Origin: CBDUMN01 sp965368335
GTDB lineage: Bacteria > Pseudomonadota > Alphaproteobacteria > Rhodospirillales > JAPHRK01
DNA: 26,467 nt
Assembly (NCBI GenBank): GCA_965368335.1
Contig: CBDUMN010000046.1
Coordinates: 1 to 26,467 of the forward strand
Direction: 5' to 3'
The notes under the pieces were generated by a model. The model made no database searches. It was given only the letters and a program-made list of their open reading frames with translations, and was not told the origin of the DNA. The stretch's first letter is position 1, and each line of letters opens with the position of its first letter. Positions 14,956 through 23,484 of this stretch are shown piece by piece. The translations under genes and the position numbers were made by a program.

Positions 14956-15782
14956 CAGGGCAGGTCACCCCGCCGGAACAAAAGATACCCGATGAAAGCC
15001 GTTACGGTGCCAAGCCCGACCGGATAAAGCAGAGCGAAAACGAGATAGCCCGTCGAGCCGAAGGCGTCGAGAATCACATAGGCTGCCGGGCCCAAAAGCA
15101 TAAGCGCCGGATCGAACAGCAACATGGATGCCGTGCGAAACACCTGCATGGGATTGATCAACGAAATACCGATCAGAATATCCGGCGTCACCTTGGCTTT
15201 GGTCATCATGCCGAGCAGGATCAGATCGAGGAACAAGAGTAAGCTAAGCCAGAGCGCAAAGGCGATACCCTGGGCCATATCCACCGAGCGCGCCAGGGTC
15301 GAGATCAGCATGGCGATACCGAGAAAACACCAGACCAGGGAAACCAGCAAGGCGACATAAAGCCCCACATTGGCCCAAGGCACTTCAAGTCCTTTTACCG
15401 CGCCCCAAACCCCGGCAACGATTATCGCCAGCAGCACCGGCAAAAAGACCACCGCAAAACGTCCGCTCAGCTTGCCCCAGAACCAGGCCGACAGCGGCAC
15501 GGGCAACGACAAAAGATATTCAAAAATTCCTGCTTCCCGATCCCCAGCGACAGAGCGCACTGTGGTCAGGAGAATGAACATGGGCAAAATCGCCATGCAC
15601 ATCTGAATGTAAATGAGCAGTAAACGGGACAGACCCGTGAAACCCATCACGCGAGATTCGCTCACCCCTGAGAGAAACAAGACGACGATCAGGCCGCCGA
15701 AAATAACCGAATAGAGCAAAAACCAGCGGGAACGGAGAGATTCGGCAATATCAAGCCGGGCAGTGAGAAGAAGATTCTGCAT
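14955..15782 (-). CDS. nosY: NosY-type ABC transporter permease
   Basis: Membrane partner of the NosF ATPase; NosDFY is needed for assembly of the CuZ sulphide-containing copper site of NosZ. The 275-residue protein has about six hydrophobic segments, with SVAGDREAGIFEYLLSLPVP (between the second and third), a motif typical of ABC-2 permeases of this type. The open frame reaches 15830, but the ATG at 15782 overlaps the nosL TAA by one base (TAATG) and starts MQNLLLTARLDIAESLRSRW, the expected N-terminus. It follows nosL here. Confidence 0.9.
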   Translation of the reverse strand: MQNLLLTARLDIAESLRSRWFLLYSVIFGGLIVVLFLSGVSESRVMGFTGLSRLLLIYIQMCMAILPMFILLTTVRSVAGDREAGIFEYLLSLPVPLSAWFWGKLSGRFAVVFLPVLLAIIVAGVWGAVKGLEVPWANVGLYVALLVSLVWCFLGIAMLISTLARSVDMAQGIAFALWLSLLLFLDLILLGMMTKAKVTPDILIGISLINPMQVFRTASMLLFDPALMLLGPAAYVILDAFGSTGYLVFALLYPVGLGTVTAFIGYLLFRRGDLP

Positions 15783-16270
15783 TACTTTCCGTCCACTTCT
15801 TTGGTGTAGCCGTAAGCCGCCGGGTCGCACCAGTATGTATTTCCCTTGGCATAAACCGCCGCGCGCATTCCGACAAAATCAACCATATCAGCGCCCTTGG
15901 CCGGATAAGCCCCGAAATTGAAATCCATGGGCGACATTTTACCGCCTTGATAGTAGGCCTTGCGCGCATCGAGCCAGACGACGTTTTCCCGTGTGCTGGC
16001 CTCATAATCGGCAACCCAGATCTTGATGGTTTCATCATCGGCAAACGGCATGGCTTTCAGCCAATGAATCGCGTTGCCAATATCGTCAAACTTGTGTTTG
16101 CGCCCTTCCGGACCCTGAATCTGGGCGGTGTACTTGGGGTCGGAAATGATCATTCGACACAATTCGCAAGAATCTCGGTCGAAATGAATCTTGGTTGGCC
16201 CCTCATCCTCACCGCAGGCGGTAAGGAAGGTCAAAACGACGAGGGAAAGGAACAGGCGGACCCCTTTCAT
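15782..16270 (-). CDS. nosL: NosL, outer-membrane-type copper chaperone lipoprotein
   Basis: A 162-residue lipoprotein with a signal peptide ending in the lipobox LTAC (Cys 19). The mature part begins with the NosL signature CELCRMIISDPKYTAQI (residues 35-51), where Cys and Met are implicated in Cu(I) binding, and continues with KFDDIGNAIHWL and an F/Y-rich NFGAYPAKG. It supplies copper for NosZ maturation. The ATG overlaps the nosF TGA by 4 nt and the TAA overlaps the nosY ATG, so translation is coupled across F-L-Y. Confidence 0.92.
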   Translation of the reverse strand: MKGVRLFLSLVVLTFLTACGEDEGPTKIHFDRDSCELCRMIISDPKYTAQIQGPEGRKHKFDDIGNAIHWLKAMPFADDETIKIWVADYEASTRENVVWLDARKAYYQGGKMSPMDFNFGAYPAKGADMVDFVGMRAAVYAKGNTYWCDPAAYGYTKEVDGK

Positions 16271-17151
16271 AAAGCAGTCTCCTTGGCATCCGCAGCCTGT
16301 TCCATGGAAAGGCTGTCGATTAGCGCAGCGTAGCGCGAAATCATACCGAGAAATCTTAAGCGGTCAGGCCCAGCGACCCGGCCTTCCCAGGCAAGACTGT
16401 TCGGTACGCCGATCTTGGGTTTGAAATTCCAGGTTCCCAACGCCTTAGCAAAGGCCTCCTCATGACGCGAGAGTACGACGGAACAATCGAGCTCACTGTC
16501 CATTTCCACAGCATCCGCCACATGGTCGTCCAGCACCACTTTACCGCGGTCCAACTCGATCACCCGGTTCACCAGCGGCGCAACCTCATCCAAGCGGTGG
16601 CTGGAAAGCAGCATGGTCATGCCCTCTTGACGCTCGGCAAGCAGTGAGAAGAAGATATGGCGAGCTTCAGGGTCCAGGTTGGCGGCCGGCTCATCCATAA
16701 TCAGCAACTCACACTCACGGCCCAAGGCAATGCCGATCAGCAGCTTTTGCTTCTGACCGCCTGAGAGCTTAACGAATGGCTGGTGCCGGATAGCCTCGAT
16801 ATCGAGACCCAAGCGGCTGCCGACATCTTCCATGCGAGCGGGATCAGATTCGCACATACCCGCGGCAAAGCGGATCAACTCCCCCACCGGCATTTTCAAG
16901 GGTGGCGGCAACTGCGGCACAAAACCGACACGCTTCAACACGTCCCGACGGTTGGTTCGCGGGTCGAGACCGAAGACCTCAACGTCACCATCGTGAAAAT
17001 ACTCGCCGAGAAGACAGCGGATCATCGTCGTTTTGCCCGCTCCATTGGAGCCGACCAAAGCAATGCGATCACCGGTCCCGATTTCAAGGGACACGCCATC
17101 AAGCGCCGGGCGCTTCTTCCAGATCTTCGAGACCCCGTTAAGCCGGATCAT
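16267..17151 (-). CDS. nosF: NosF-type ABC transporter ATP-binding protein
   Basis: ATPase of the NosDFY complex, 294 aa. It has Walker A GSNGAGKTTMIRCLLG, Q-loop region VGFVPQLPPPLKMPVGEL, signature LSGGQKQKLLIG, Walker B LLIMDEPAANLDP and the switch His in SSHRLDEVA. The C-terminal ~80 residues are a variable tail. Its ATG lies 22 nt after the nosH stop. Assignment as NosF instead of a generic ABC-2 ATPase rests on the flanking nosD, nosL and nosY. Confidence 0.92.
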   Translation of the reverse strand: MIRLNGVSKIWKKRPALDGVSLEIGTGDRIALVGSNGAGKTTMIRCLLGEYFHDGDVEVFGLDPRTNRRDVLKRVGFVPQLPPPLKMPVGELIRFAAGMCESDPARMEDVGSRLGLDIEAIRHQPFVKLSGGQKQKLLIGIALGRECELLIMDEPAANLDPEARHIFFSLLAERQEGMTMLLSSHRLDEVAPLVNRVIELDRGKVVLDDHVADAVEMDSELDCSVVLSRHEEAFAKALGTWNFKPKIGVPNSLAWEGRVAGPDRLRFLGMISRYAALIDSLSMEQAADAKETAL

Positions 17152-17173
17152 ACCCCACCCATATTTTCAGTCC

Positions 17174-18148
17174 CTAGAGCAACTTTTTCGCGCCCATGAT
17201 ATCGAAATTCAGCGAATTCGTCGGGCAGATATCGACACACATACCGCAGCGGGTGCAGTCCGCACCAACAATTTCGGTAATATGGTTGGCATAACCCATT
17301 TTAGTCGGTTCGAGAACATGGGGCACCAGACAAACCTTGCGGCAATCGCCCTCATGCAGACAGTCTTTCATGTCGTACTTGATGCGGACCGGCGCAATGG
17401 ACCCGACAATACCGTAAGTCATGCCGATGGGGCAGATATAACGGCACCAGAAGCGGCGTGAAAAAAAGATTTCAACAACCAGTAAACCGGCAACCCAGAT
17501 CAAGGCCAATCCCGGTCCATAAATTAAGGCGCGGCTAACGATACCGACCGGCGAGATCGCTTCGAACACCGTATAGCCGGTAACCAACGCAAGCAGGGCG
17601 AAGATCACATAAAGCACGGTGCGGGTTCCGCGGTGCAGGGTGTTGTCGCGGACCAGCTTGGTCTTACGCAGTTTGAGATGGATCATCTCAGCCCATTCGG
17701 AGAGCAGATGGTAGGGGCAGACCCAGGAACAGAACGTCCGTCCACCCAAAAGCCACCAGAGAATGAACACCGTCACTGTGCCAATCACCAGATTGATCAG
17801 AATCGCCTTATGCGCCAACATCACCTGGAGAGCCGAGTTGAGATCGGCCATATGGAAACCGACAAACCGCGAAGCGGTCAGCGCGCCTTCAACCAGTTGC
17901 ACGTCGAGCCAGAAGGAAACGACGAACATCAGATTGACCACCGCAATCGAGGTCCAGCGCCAGACCTTCCACTTTTTGCCGCGCGGCAGGTCTTTTTCGT
18001 CCTTGAGCGCCTTGATCCGTTTTTTCACTTCCTCGGAGGTGCGCTTAAACTCGTGCATCTCCTTGGCTTCCGGCGACCACTTCTGTGGATCGCGGATCGG
18101 CGGCTTAGCGCCGAACATGGTTTTAAGGGAGGCGACAAAACCGCTCAT
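17174..18148 (-). CDS. nosH: NosH, NapH-like membrane quinol dehydrogenase component
   Basis: Integral membrane iron-sulphur protein resembling NapH, which together with NosG is thought to oxidise menaquinol and pass electrons to the periplasmic NosZ branch; 324 aa. About four membrane helices carry two CxxxCP motifs, CSWVCPYH and CRYICPIG, typical of NapH/NosR/RdxA proteins. The C-terminal domain has CLHEGDCRKVC and CTRCGMCVDICP for two [4Fe-4S] clusters. The preferred ATG at 18148 shares one base with the nosG TGA and has GGAGG 7 nt upstream; a GTG immediately before it adds one residue. No FMN-binding NosR domain is present, as in clade II nos operons. Confidence 0.9.
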   Translation of the reverse strand: MSGFVASLKTMFGAKPPIRDPQKWSPEAKEMHEFKRTSEEVKKRIKALKDEKDLPRGKKWKVWRWTSIAVVNLMFVVSFWLDVQLVEGALTASRFVGFHMADLNSALQVMLAHKAILINLVIGTVTVFILWWLLGGRTFCSWVCPYHLLSEWAEMIHLKLRKTKLVRDNTLHRGTRTVLYVIFALLALVTGYTVFEAISPVGIVSRALIYGPGLALIWVAGLLVVEIFFSRRFWCRYICPIGMTYGIVGSIAPVRIKYDMKDCLHEGDCRKVCLVPHVLEPTKMGYANHITEIVGADCTRCGMCVDICPTNSLNFDIMGAKKLL

Positions 18149-18954
18149 CACACATCCTCCCAGGTCTTACGTTCATCAATCACGATGCATCCGGGCTCAA
18201 CAGGGCAAATCATTTCGCAAACCCCACAGCCGGTACATTCCTTATCAACCACAGGGATCCAGCCCTCCCGCATCGGGTCTTCGTATAACGGCTCCATGTC
18301 GATAGCGCCCGGTATCGGGCATTCACGGACACAAAGGTCGCAAACCGTGAGGTCGTAGGGATGATCGGCAATCTTGATGGGATTCCAGCGGTCGATTTTT
18401 TCATAACGCATCAGACCCTTGAAATCGGCTCCGCGCGTCTGTCCTTTAAACGGCTGCGCCTTAACCGCCAGACAGGCGTTGGGTCGGGCCAAACGAGCCA
18501 ACCCCATGCGGACCTGCTCTTTTTTATCGATCTTGTGAGTCAGCGCTTCAGTCGGACAGGCCAGGATGCATTGCAACGCATCACAGGAAAAATCACAGGC
18601 CTGATCCCGCGCCACGATGTAAGGCGCACCGATACCAAAACCTTCATCCAGGTCGCCGAGCACAATCGCCTCGACCGGACAGACCTGCACGCATTGGCCG
18701 CACTTGATACAGGCAGCCAGGAAATCCTTTTCGCCAATCGCTCCGGGCGGACGTAGGCGCGGCACCCACTTCTTTTCGACCGGAAAGAACCCCAAGATCG
18801 ATGCGCCGACGACCGCACCGCCGACACCAATAGAACGCAAAAACTCACGTCGAGCCTTACGCTGGTTCTTTGAAATCTTTTTCTTCGTCTTTTTAGTGGC
18901 CTTCTTATCGGCCTTTTCGACGTCTGTGCTGTCGAGCTGTTCCTGGTCCGACAT
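18148..18954 (-). CDS. nosG: NosG, NapG-like periplasmic ferredoxin with four [4Fe-4S] motifs
   Basis: Iron-sulphur partner of NosH, 268 aa. Four Cys clusters are readable: CIKCGQCVQVCP (82-93), CDFSCDALQCILACP (120-134), CDLCVRECP and CTGCGVCEMICPVEPGC. A twin-arginine-like export signal, ARREFLRSIGVGGAVVGASI (residues 34-53), indicates Tat export of the folded protein. It is preceded by an unusual ~34-residue hydrophilic leader with a lysine-rich run (KKATKKTKKKISKNQRK). The ATG lies 2 nt after the nosD stop. Confidence 0.9.
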   Translation of the reverse strand: MSDQEQLDSTDVEKADKKATKKTKKKISKNQRKARREFLRSIGVGGAVVGASILGFFPVEKKWVPRLRPPGAIGEKDFLAACIKCGQCVQVCPVEAIVLGDLDEGFGIGAPYIVARDQACDFSCDALQCILACPTEALTHKIDKKEQVRMGLARLARPNACLAVKAQPFKGQTRGADFKGLMRYEKIDRWNPIKIADHPYDLTVCDLCVRECPIPGAIDMEPLYEDPMREGWIPVVDKECTGCGVCEMICPVEPGCIVIDERKTWEDV

Positions 18955-18956
18955 GC

Positions 18957-20291
18957 TTACTGTTTCCTGTCTTTCAAACGCTCTTTCAAACCAAAGGGAT
19001 CGAAGTCCTCGCCTATCCCCCGCGCCTCTTCACGGCGAGGGTCTTCCTTGGGCGTGGAGATGAAAGCGCTGTTCATCTTGGGTTGTACATCCCGCAACAT
19101 CAATATGGGTTCCGTAAAGGGTGCCAGACGCTCCAGAAAGTCAAGGGTGGTCAGGACCGGCGAGCCCTTGAAATAGGCTGCATGGGGCACATCCATCCAA
19201 ATGCGGTCCGCGTACACCTTCACATCATAGGGAAAATCACCGACATTGTCCTGATCGCGGTCAAATCCTTCATAATCGTCCCAATAATTGCTTTCCCACA
19301 GGTTGCGCTTGGCAGATGCAAAAGCAGCTACCGAAACCTGATGGATATTGTTCTCAAACCGGTTGTCCTTGATGTCGTTTCCAACCCAATCGTTCAAAAA
19401 CATTACCCCAATATTGTTGAACGCAATGGTGTTGCGATACAGGCGATTGGTGGTATCCGGCTGAAAGGGCGAAACATCCAGATAAATTCCCGTTGCGGCA
19501 TAAAGAATCTGGTTATCGATGATGTCGACGTTGCTCGATTCCTTCATCCCGATCCCCATGCCGGTCGCACCGAGCGCATGGGTTATACGGTTCTTGCTAA
19601 CCACAACATCGTCCGAATACATCAGAAAGACACCGACCGAATTGCCTTCGATGGTATTGCCTTCCACCAGATTGTATTTCGCATACATGAAATGGAGGCC
19701 GTAGCGGCCACCGCTGATGTGGTTGTTCTTAATTTCGTTGTTGGCTGAATACCAGACGACAAAATCCCGCGATCCGTGAATCACATTGTCGGTGATGCGG
19801 TTGCGCATGGAATACCAAAGACGCACCGCATCGCCACGCACGCCGAGGTGAAACTTCTTCGAACCGATCTTGTTGCGCCGGACGATATTGTTGCTCGACT
19901 GTTGGAGGTCGACGCCGAACAGGCAATCGTCGATAATATTGTCTTTAATGACGTTGTTGTCGCCCCGCACCTGGATGCCGGAGTCGATATCATTGTGTTG
20001 ATCGCCTGAATTAAGCAGCGTCATATTGCGCACCGTGGCGCCGTCGGTTTCAAGAACGATCACCGACCCTTCGCCACCGGCATTGATGGTGACTTTCCCC
20101 TGACCATCCAGGGTTATGGGCTTATCAATGAAGATCGGGCCCTTATAGACGCCGGGCGGGGGCGTGACGATAGCGCCACTCTCGGCTTCGTCGATCATCT
20201 TCTGCAACGGCAGGGCTTCAGCCGCCAAGCCCCGTCCTGCCGTCAGTGCGGTCATGGCAATAACGAGAAAAACCGTTGCCAGCCTGATCAT
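18957..20291 (-). CDS. nosD: NosD, periplasmic copper-site assembly protein
   Basis: A right-handed beta-helix (CASH/NosD) protein, 444 aa, that with NosFY matures the CuZ centre of NosZ. A Sec signal peptide (MIRLATVFLVIAMTALTAGRGLAA) is followed by many N-x-I-x-x-N coils, for example NNVIKDNIID, NNIVRRNKIG, NEIKNNHISG and NLVEGNTIEG, and by NLWESNYWDDYEGFD(RDQD), highly characteristic of NosD. The frame opens at 20357, but the ATG at 20291 is preferred because of the signal peptide and GGAGAGAGG upstream. The last ~35 residues are charged and probably disordered. A perfect 13-bp hairpin stands between nosB and this gene. Confidence 0.93.
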   Translation of the reverse strand: MIRLATVFLVIAMTALTAGRGLAAEALPLQKMIDEAESGAIVTPPPGVYKGPIFIDKPITLDGQGKVTINAGGEGSVIVLETDGATVRNMTLLNSGDQHNDIDSGIQVRGDNNVIKDNIIDDCLFGVDLQQSSNNIVRRNKIGSKKFHLGVRGDAVRLWYSMRNRITDNVIHGSRDFVVWYSANNEIKNNHISGGRYGLHFMYAKYNLVEGNTIEGNSVGVFLMYSDDVVVSKNRITHALGATGMGIGMKESSNVDIIDNQILYAATGIYLDVSPFQPDTTNRLYRNTIAFNNIGVMFLNDWVGNDIKDNRFENNIHQVSVAAFASAKRNLWESNYWDDYEGFDRDQDNVGDFPYDVKVYADRIWMDVPHAAYFKGSPVLTTLDFLERLAPFTEPILMLRDVQPKMNSAFISTPKEDPRREEARGIGEDFDPFGLKERLKDRKQ

Positions 20292-20321
20292 GCCGCCTCT
20301 CTCCTTAAAACGAACACGAGG

Positions 20322-20353
20322 GAAGGCCGGTTTCATTCGAGAAACCGGCCTTC
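20322..20353 (-). other. Perfect 13-bp stem-loop between nosB and nosD
   Basis: GAAGGCCGGTTTC (20322-20334), loop ATTCGA, GAAACCGGCCTTC (20341-20353). It begins 11 nt after the nosB stop. On the minus transcript it is followed by a mixed U-containing stretch (CGTTTTA) instead of a strict U-tract, so it is more likely an RNA-stability or attenuation hairpin than a full terminator. Confidence 0.8.
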
Positions 20354-20363
20354 GCACCCTAAC

Positions 20364-21659
20364 CTATTCGCTTTCGCCCTGCATCCCTTTGCGGCGCATG
20401 AGGAAGGCAACCAGCATAAAGAAGGCCGCCGCGCACATCATGCCAAAGCCGTAGTGGGGATAGGAGTGGGTCGAGAACTGAGCGACCTTACCCTGACCCA
20501 AGACGGTCGGCATAAAGGGTTTGAGGGTAAAGGCTCCCATATCGTTGAGGCTATGCCCATACCACCAGAGCCAAGAGGCGTATTCCACAATGAAGGCCAC
20601 CGGCAGGATGATCGTCGGCAGGATCAAGAGCCAGTAAAACGGGCTGCTGTTCTTGCGGGTGACGAAAACCAGGAAAGCCATCCCGACAATAACGCCCCAG
20701 AAAACAATGGTTCCGGCCGTTTTCATGATCTTGACCAACGGCTCGATCTCAGCCGGGTTGTTAAACCAACGCCCGAGAGCCTTTTTATAGTGCCAGAAGA
20801 GCACCTGCTCGCCGCTGCCGACCCACTCGTCACGCTTGTCGGCGTCCCGGCGGGCCATGTCGGCCTCAAAGCTCGCTTGAAGCACTTGAATATGGGCTTC
20901 CTTGCCGGTTACCTCGCTTGCCTCTGCCTCGGCAAGGATCTCCTTTAAGGTTTTTTCCTTACCGGCGCCCGCGCCGGAGCCTTGGTGAAGTTTTTTGATC
21001 GTGTCGCTCAGCTTCTGCTGACCGGTCTGATCCAACGAAGAGCGCAGCTCACTTTCACTCACCTGGCTCGATTGGCCGCTGGAATGAAGCGATTCCTTAA
21101 GCTTCGCGATGATCGGACTGATCGCTTCGCCTTCTTCTTCATGCCCCTGTCCCAAGGATGTCACCATGGCGGAAAGGTACCCGGCATTTTGATAACCAAT
21201 GCCCCCCGGACTGTAATAGGTTAGGTACATCCAAACCGCGATCCCGGCAAACCCGACTCCCATGACGAGGGTTCTGACCTTCGCATTGAAGATCAGGAAA
21301 CCGATCAGCAAGACGCCGACCAAAGACATGAGAAACGGTGAAAAGGCCTTTTCGATCACACCACCGGAAGCGATGGGATACATACCGACGAAATGGTTGA
21401 TCGCATCCATTTCATGGACACAGTCAAGCACTTCGGTTTCCTGTTGTTCGTCGGTGTCGATCAACTGGCAACCGTTCTCGACGCCATTCATATGGAAATG
21501 AATGCGGATTCCATCAGGGAAAGTTTCCGCGGGGTAATTGGGGGCTTTAAGCGACACCCACCACACGGGGGAGAAATATACGAAAACGATCAGAAGGAGG
21601 GAGACAAGAGTCAGCCCCCTGGCGATCAAGTTAAACTTGGCAGAGGATTGGTCAGTCAT
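20364..21659 (-). CDS. nosB: NosB-like integral membrane protein of clade II nos operons
   Basis: A 431-residue membrane protein placed after the nosZ/cytochrome block, where clade II nos operons carry nosB. Predicted membrane segments lie at about 12-32, 107-126, 131-148, 313-333, 342-362 and 402-421. The first extracytoplasmic loop contains FSPVWWVSLKAPNYP, GIRIHFHMNGVENGC and AINHFVGMYPI, which resemble features I associate with NosB-family proteins. Between the third and fourth segments is a long charged, Gln/Glu/Lys-rich soluble region (~165-300) with likely coiled-coil stretches. The precise role of NosB is not established; electron transfer to or maturation of NosZ is commonly suggested. 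Assignment rests on position and these motifs. Confidence 0.7.
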   Translation of the reverse strand: MTDQSSAKFNLIARGLTLVSLLLIVFVYFSPVWWVSLKAPNYPAETFPDGIRIHFHMNGVENGCQLIDTDEQQETEVLDCVHEMDAINHFVGMYPIASGGVIEKAFSPFLMSLVGVLLIGFLIFNAKVRTLVMGVGFAGIAVWMYLTYYSPGGIGYQNAGYLSAMVTSLGQGHEEEGEAISPIIAKLKESLHSSGQSSQVSESELRSSLDQTGQQKLSDTIKKLHQGSGAGAGKEKTLKEILAEAEASEVTGKEAHIQVLQASFEADMARRDADKRDEWVGSGEQVLFWHYKKALGRWFNNPAEIEPLVKIMKTAGTIVFWGVIVGMAFLVFVTRKNSSPFYWLLILPTIILPVAFIVEYASWLWWYGHSLNDMGAFTLKPFMPTVLGQGKVAQFSTHSYPHYGFGMMCAAAFFMLVAFLMRRKGMQGESE

Positions 21660-21699
21660 TTTATCAGATGTCCCACAAGCATAAGGATATGCATTAGGT

Positions 21700-21790
21700 G
21701 GAAGTCGCCCGCCGACGGCCTCTTAAATAGATCCAGTCGGCGGGCGCTTCCGATGAAATCCCGCGCTTCCCCCCAGATAGCCGGGATTTC
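21700..21790 (-). other. Tandem stem-loops between the cytochrome gene and nosB
   Basis: First stem: GGAAG-T-CGCCCGCCGAC (21700-21716) with GTCGGCGGGCG-CTTCC (21736-21751), 16 bp with one bulged T. Second stem: GAAATCCCG (21755-21763) with CGGGATTTC (21782-21790), 9 bp. Neither has a U-tract on the minus strand. They occupy most of the 146-nt gap between the cytochrome start side of the operon and nosB, and could stabilise the upstream nosZ-cytochrome mRNA segment or limit read-through. Confidence 0.75.
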
Positions 21791-21805
21791 AGAGGCCGTT
21801 AGACC

Positions 21806-22564
21806 TTAGTCGAAGTCCGGATTCAGCCAGCCCGGAGGGCCGAGCTTGTCTTGCGGCGGCTTAAGACGAGACACGTAGTTCATAACGTGCTTCATGTCAT
21901 CATCGGAAAAGCCTTGGATCTGCTTGATCATATCCGGGTTGGCGTTACGACGCTTCTTGTCGCGAATCCACTCGAACTGGCGCAGAATATAATTGTAGTG
22001 CTGCCCCTGAATCAACGGGTAGTACTTTTCTTCAATTCCTTCGCCCCGCTCACCATGACAGCGTACGCAGTTATCGACATAGAGCTTTTTACCCTTTTCA
22101 AACTCAGCCGTTCCTTCTTCCCAAGGACCGACGCCGTTTTCCGGGTTCATCGGCAGCTTGGCGATATAGGCGGCGACATCGGCAATGGACTGCGGACCAC
22201 CGATTTCGCTGGGAAGCGCAAACGGATACATGGTCGGGTTGTCACGGTTCAGCGCCCGGATATCGGCAAGCTGTTTGATGATCACCTTGGCATGCTGACC
22301 GGCAAGCTGCGGGAAAGTTCCGTCGGGCAGACCCCAACCTTCCGGCAGGTGACAGGCCGAACAGACTTCATAGACTTCAATACCGTTTTCGTGGTTCGGT
22401 TCAAGGTGAAGCGCTTCATCCTGCTCACCGCCCCCCTTGTTCCATTCCACCATGCCTTTACCGGCCGGCGGCGTCGGGGCTTTTGCGCCGGCGGCCATGG
22501 CCGTACCGGAAAAACCGACGGCCAGGGTCATGGCAACAGCCATAACAGTCGTCTTAATTTTCAT
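21806..22564 (-). CDS. Diheme cytochrome c (c4-like), second of the nos operon
   Basis: A periplasmic electron carrier of 252 aa with a Sec signal (MKIKTTVMAVAMTLAVGFSG...AMA) and two c-type haem sites, CSACH (68-72) and CVRCH (166-170). Met-containing stretches downstream of each site probably supply the distal ligands. The two-domain layout, with haem motifs ~98 residues apart, resembles cytochrome c4. The ATG at 22564 is preferred over the upstream TTG at 22579 because the signal peptide starts there and GGAG lies 9 nt upstream. It probably carries electrons from NosGH to NosZ, a role taken by NosC cytochromes in other clade II operons; the equivalence is inferred. Confidence 0.9.
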   Translation of the reverse strand: MKIKTTVMAVAMTLAVGFSGTAMAAGAKAPTPPAGKGMVEWNKGGGEQDEALHLEPNHENGIEVYEVCSACHLPEGWGLPDGTFPQLAGQHAKVIIKQLADIRALNRDNPTMYPFALPSEIGGPQSIADVAAYIAKLPMNPENGVGPWEEGTAEFEKGKKLYVDNCVRCHGERGEGIEEKYYPLIQGQHYNYILRQFEWIRDKKRRNANPDMIKQIQGFSDDDMKHVMNYVSRLKPPQDKLGPPGWLNPDFD

Positions 22565-22635
22565 TGGTTCATACTCCAATCAATTCGGAACCTGATCCCA
22601 CCAGATTTGGCCGGACCATACGCTCCTCGGTTCTC

Positions 22636-23364
22636 TTAGCGTTTGACTTGCGACAAGTAGTCGGCAATTTGCTTGACCTCATCGTCTTTGATCTTCCGAA
22701 CGAAGGCAAACATTGTCTTGGATTTGCCGTTAGTCCGAGTCTTAGAACGGAAGTCATTGATCTGATTGATTAAATAAGCCGTTTTCTGACCGGCAATGAC
22801 GGGGTAGCCTCTCAACGGCTTTTTACCTTCCTTACCGTGGCAGTTTTTGCACTTGTACTTCTTAAACAGCGTCTTGCCCGCTTCCACACTGGCCGGGTCG
22901 AGGGGTTCTTTGTGCTTAACCACGGCAGGTTCCAGTTTGGACAACCATTTGGCAACCTGTTTGATCTGCTCTTTGGTCATCCGAGGCTTGCCATCCGGGG
23001 TCAAAAGCGCCCCCATCATCCCCGACGTCCGCGGCTTACCATCCGCCGGGTCGACGCTGGCGACGCGCTTGCCTTCCATGATGTCTTCGATTTGATTTTC
23101 GATATATTTCACATCCTGACCGGCCACATTGGGATAGTCCTTGATGGCCTTGGCGCCGTTGCGGCCATGGCAGGCGATGCAGCCAAGGCCTCCGCGCGGA
23201 CCGTACAGGTGTTTGCCCGGATCACGTTTCTTTTTCTTGTCGTCAGCGGCCGCAACTTGAACCGGCTCACGACCCGTATCGGCCTGGGCTATACCCGGAA
23301 TAAGAAGAGATGCCACCAGAATGAAAGCTGTGACAAAAGCGGAGGTTTTAAACCAGGGGGTCAT
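22636..23364 (-). CDS. Diheme cytochrome c (c4-like), first of the nos operon
   Basis: A 242-residue periplasmic cytochrome with an N-terminal signal (hydrophobic core FVTAFILVASLLIPGIAQA) and haem motifs CIACH (62-66) and CKNCH (172-176). A highly basic patch (DDKKKKRDPGK, 41-51) precedes the first haem. Each half repeats the plan CxxCHGxxG...YP-x-(V/I)-AGQ-x-x-Y(I/L)-x-x-QI-x-D, an internal duplication also seen in the neighbouring cytochrome. GGAG lies 6-9 nt before the ATG. As the first gene after nosZ it is the likely direct or near-direct electron donor; which cytochrome docks with CuA cannot be told from sequence. Confidence 0.9.
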   Translation of the reverse strand: MTPWFKTSAFVTAFILVASLLIPGIAQADTGREPVQVAAADDKKKKRDPGKHLYGPRGGLGCIACHGRNGAKAIKDYPNVAGQDVKYIENQIEDIMEGKRVASVDPADGKPRTSGMMGALLTPDGKPRMTKEQIKQVAKWLSKLEPAVVKHKEPLDPASVEAGKTLFKKYKCKNCHGKEGKKPLRGYPVIAGQKTAYLINQINDFRSKTRTNGKSKTMFAFVRKIKDDEVKQIADYLSQVKR

Positions 23365-23419
23365 TCGTTTCTCCGTAGGTTTTGTAACAAATGCAACTTA
23401 AAAAAATGGATAAAATAGA

Positions 23420-23444
23420 GGGGGACGCCAAAATAGCGTCCCCC
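23420..23444 (-). terminator. Hairpin downstream of nosZ (attenuator or partial terminator)
   Basis: GGGGGACGC (23420-23428), 7-nt loop, GCGTCCCCC (23436-23444). On the minus strand the stem is followed by TCTATTTTATCC, a loose U-rich stretch, so it could end a fraction of nosZ transcripts and protect the nosZ 3' end. A second weaker hairpin, AGACATT/AATGTCT (23457-23463, 23480-23486), overlaps the nosZ stop codon. Confidence 0.65.
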
Positions 23445-23484
23445 CCAAATTCAGCCAGACATTACCTCTAGCAGAGGAAAATGT

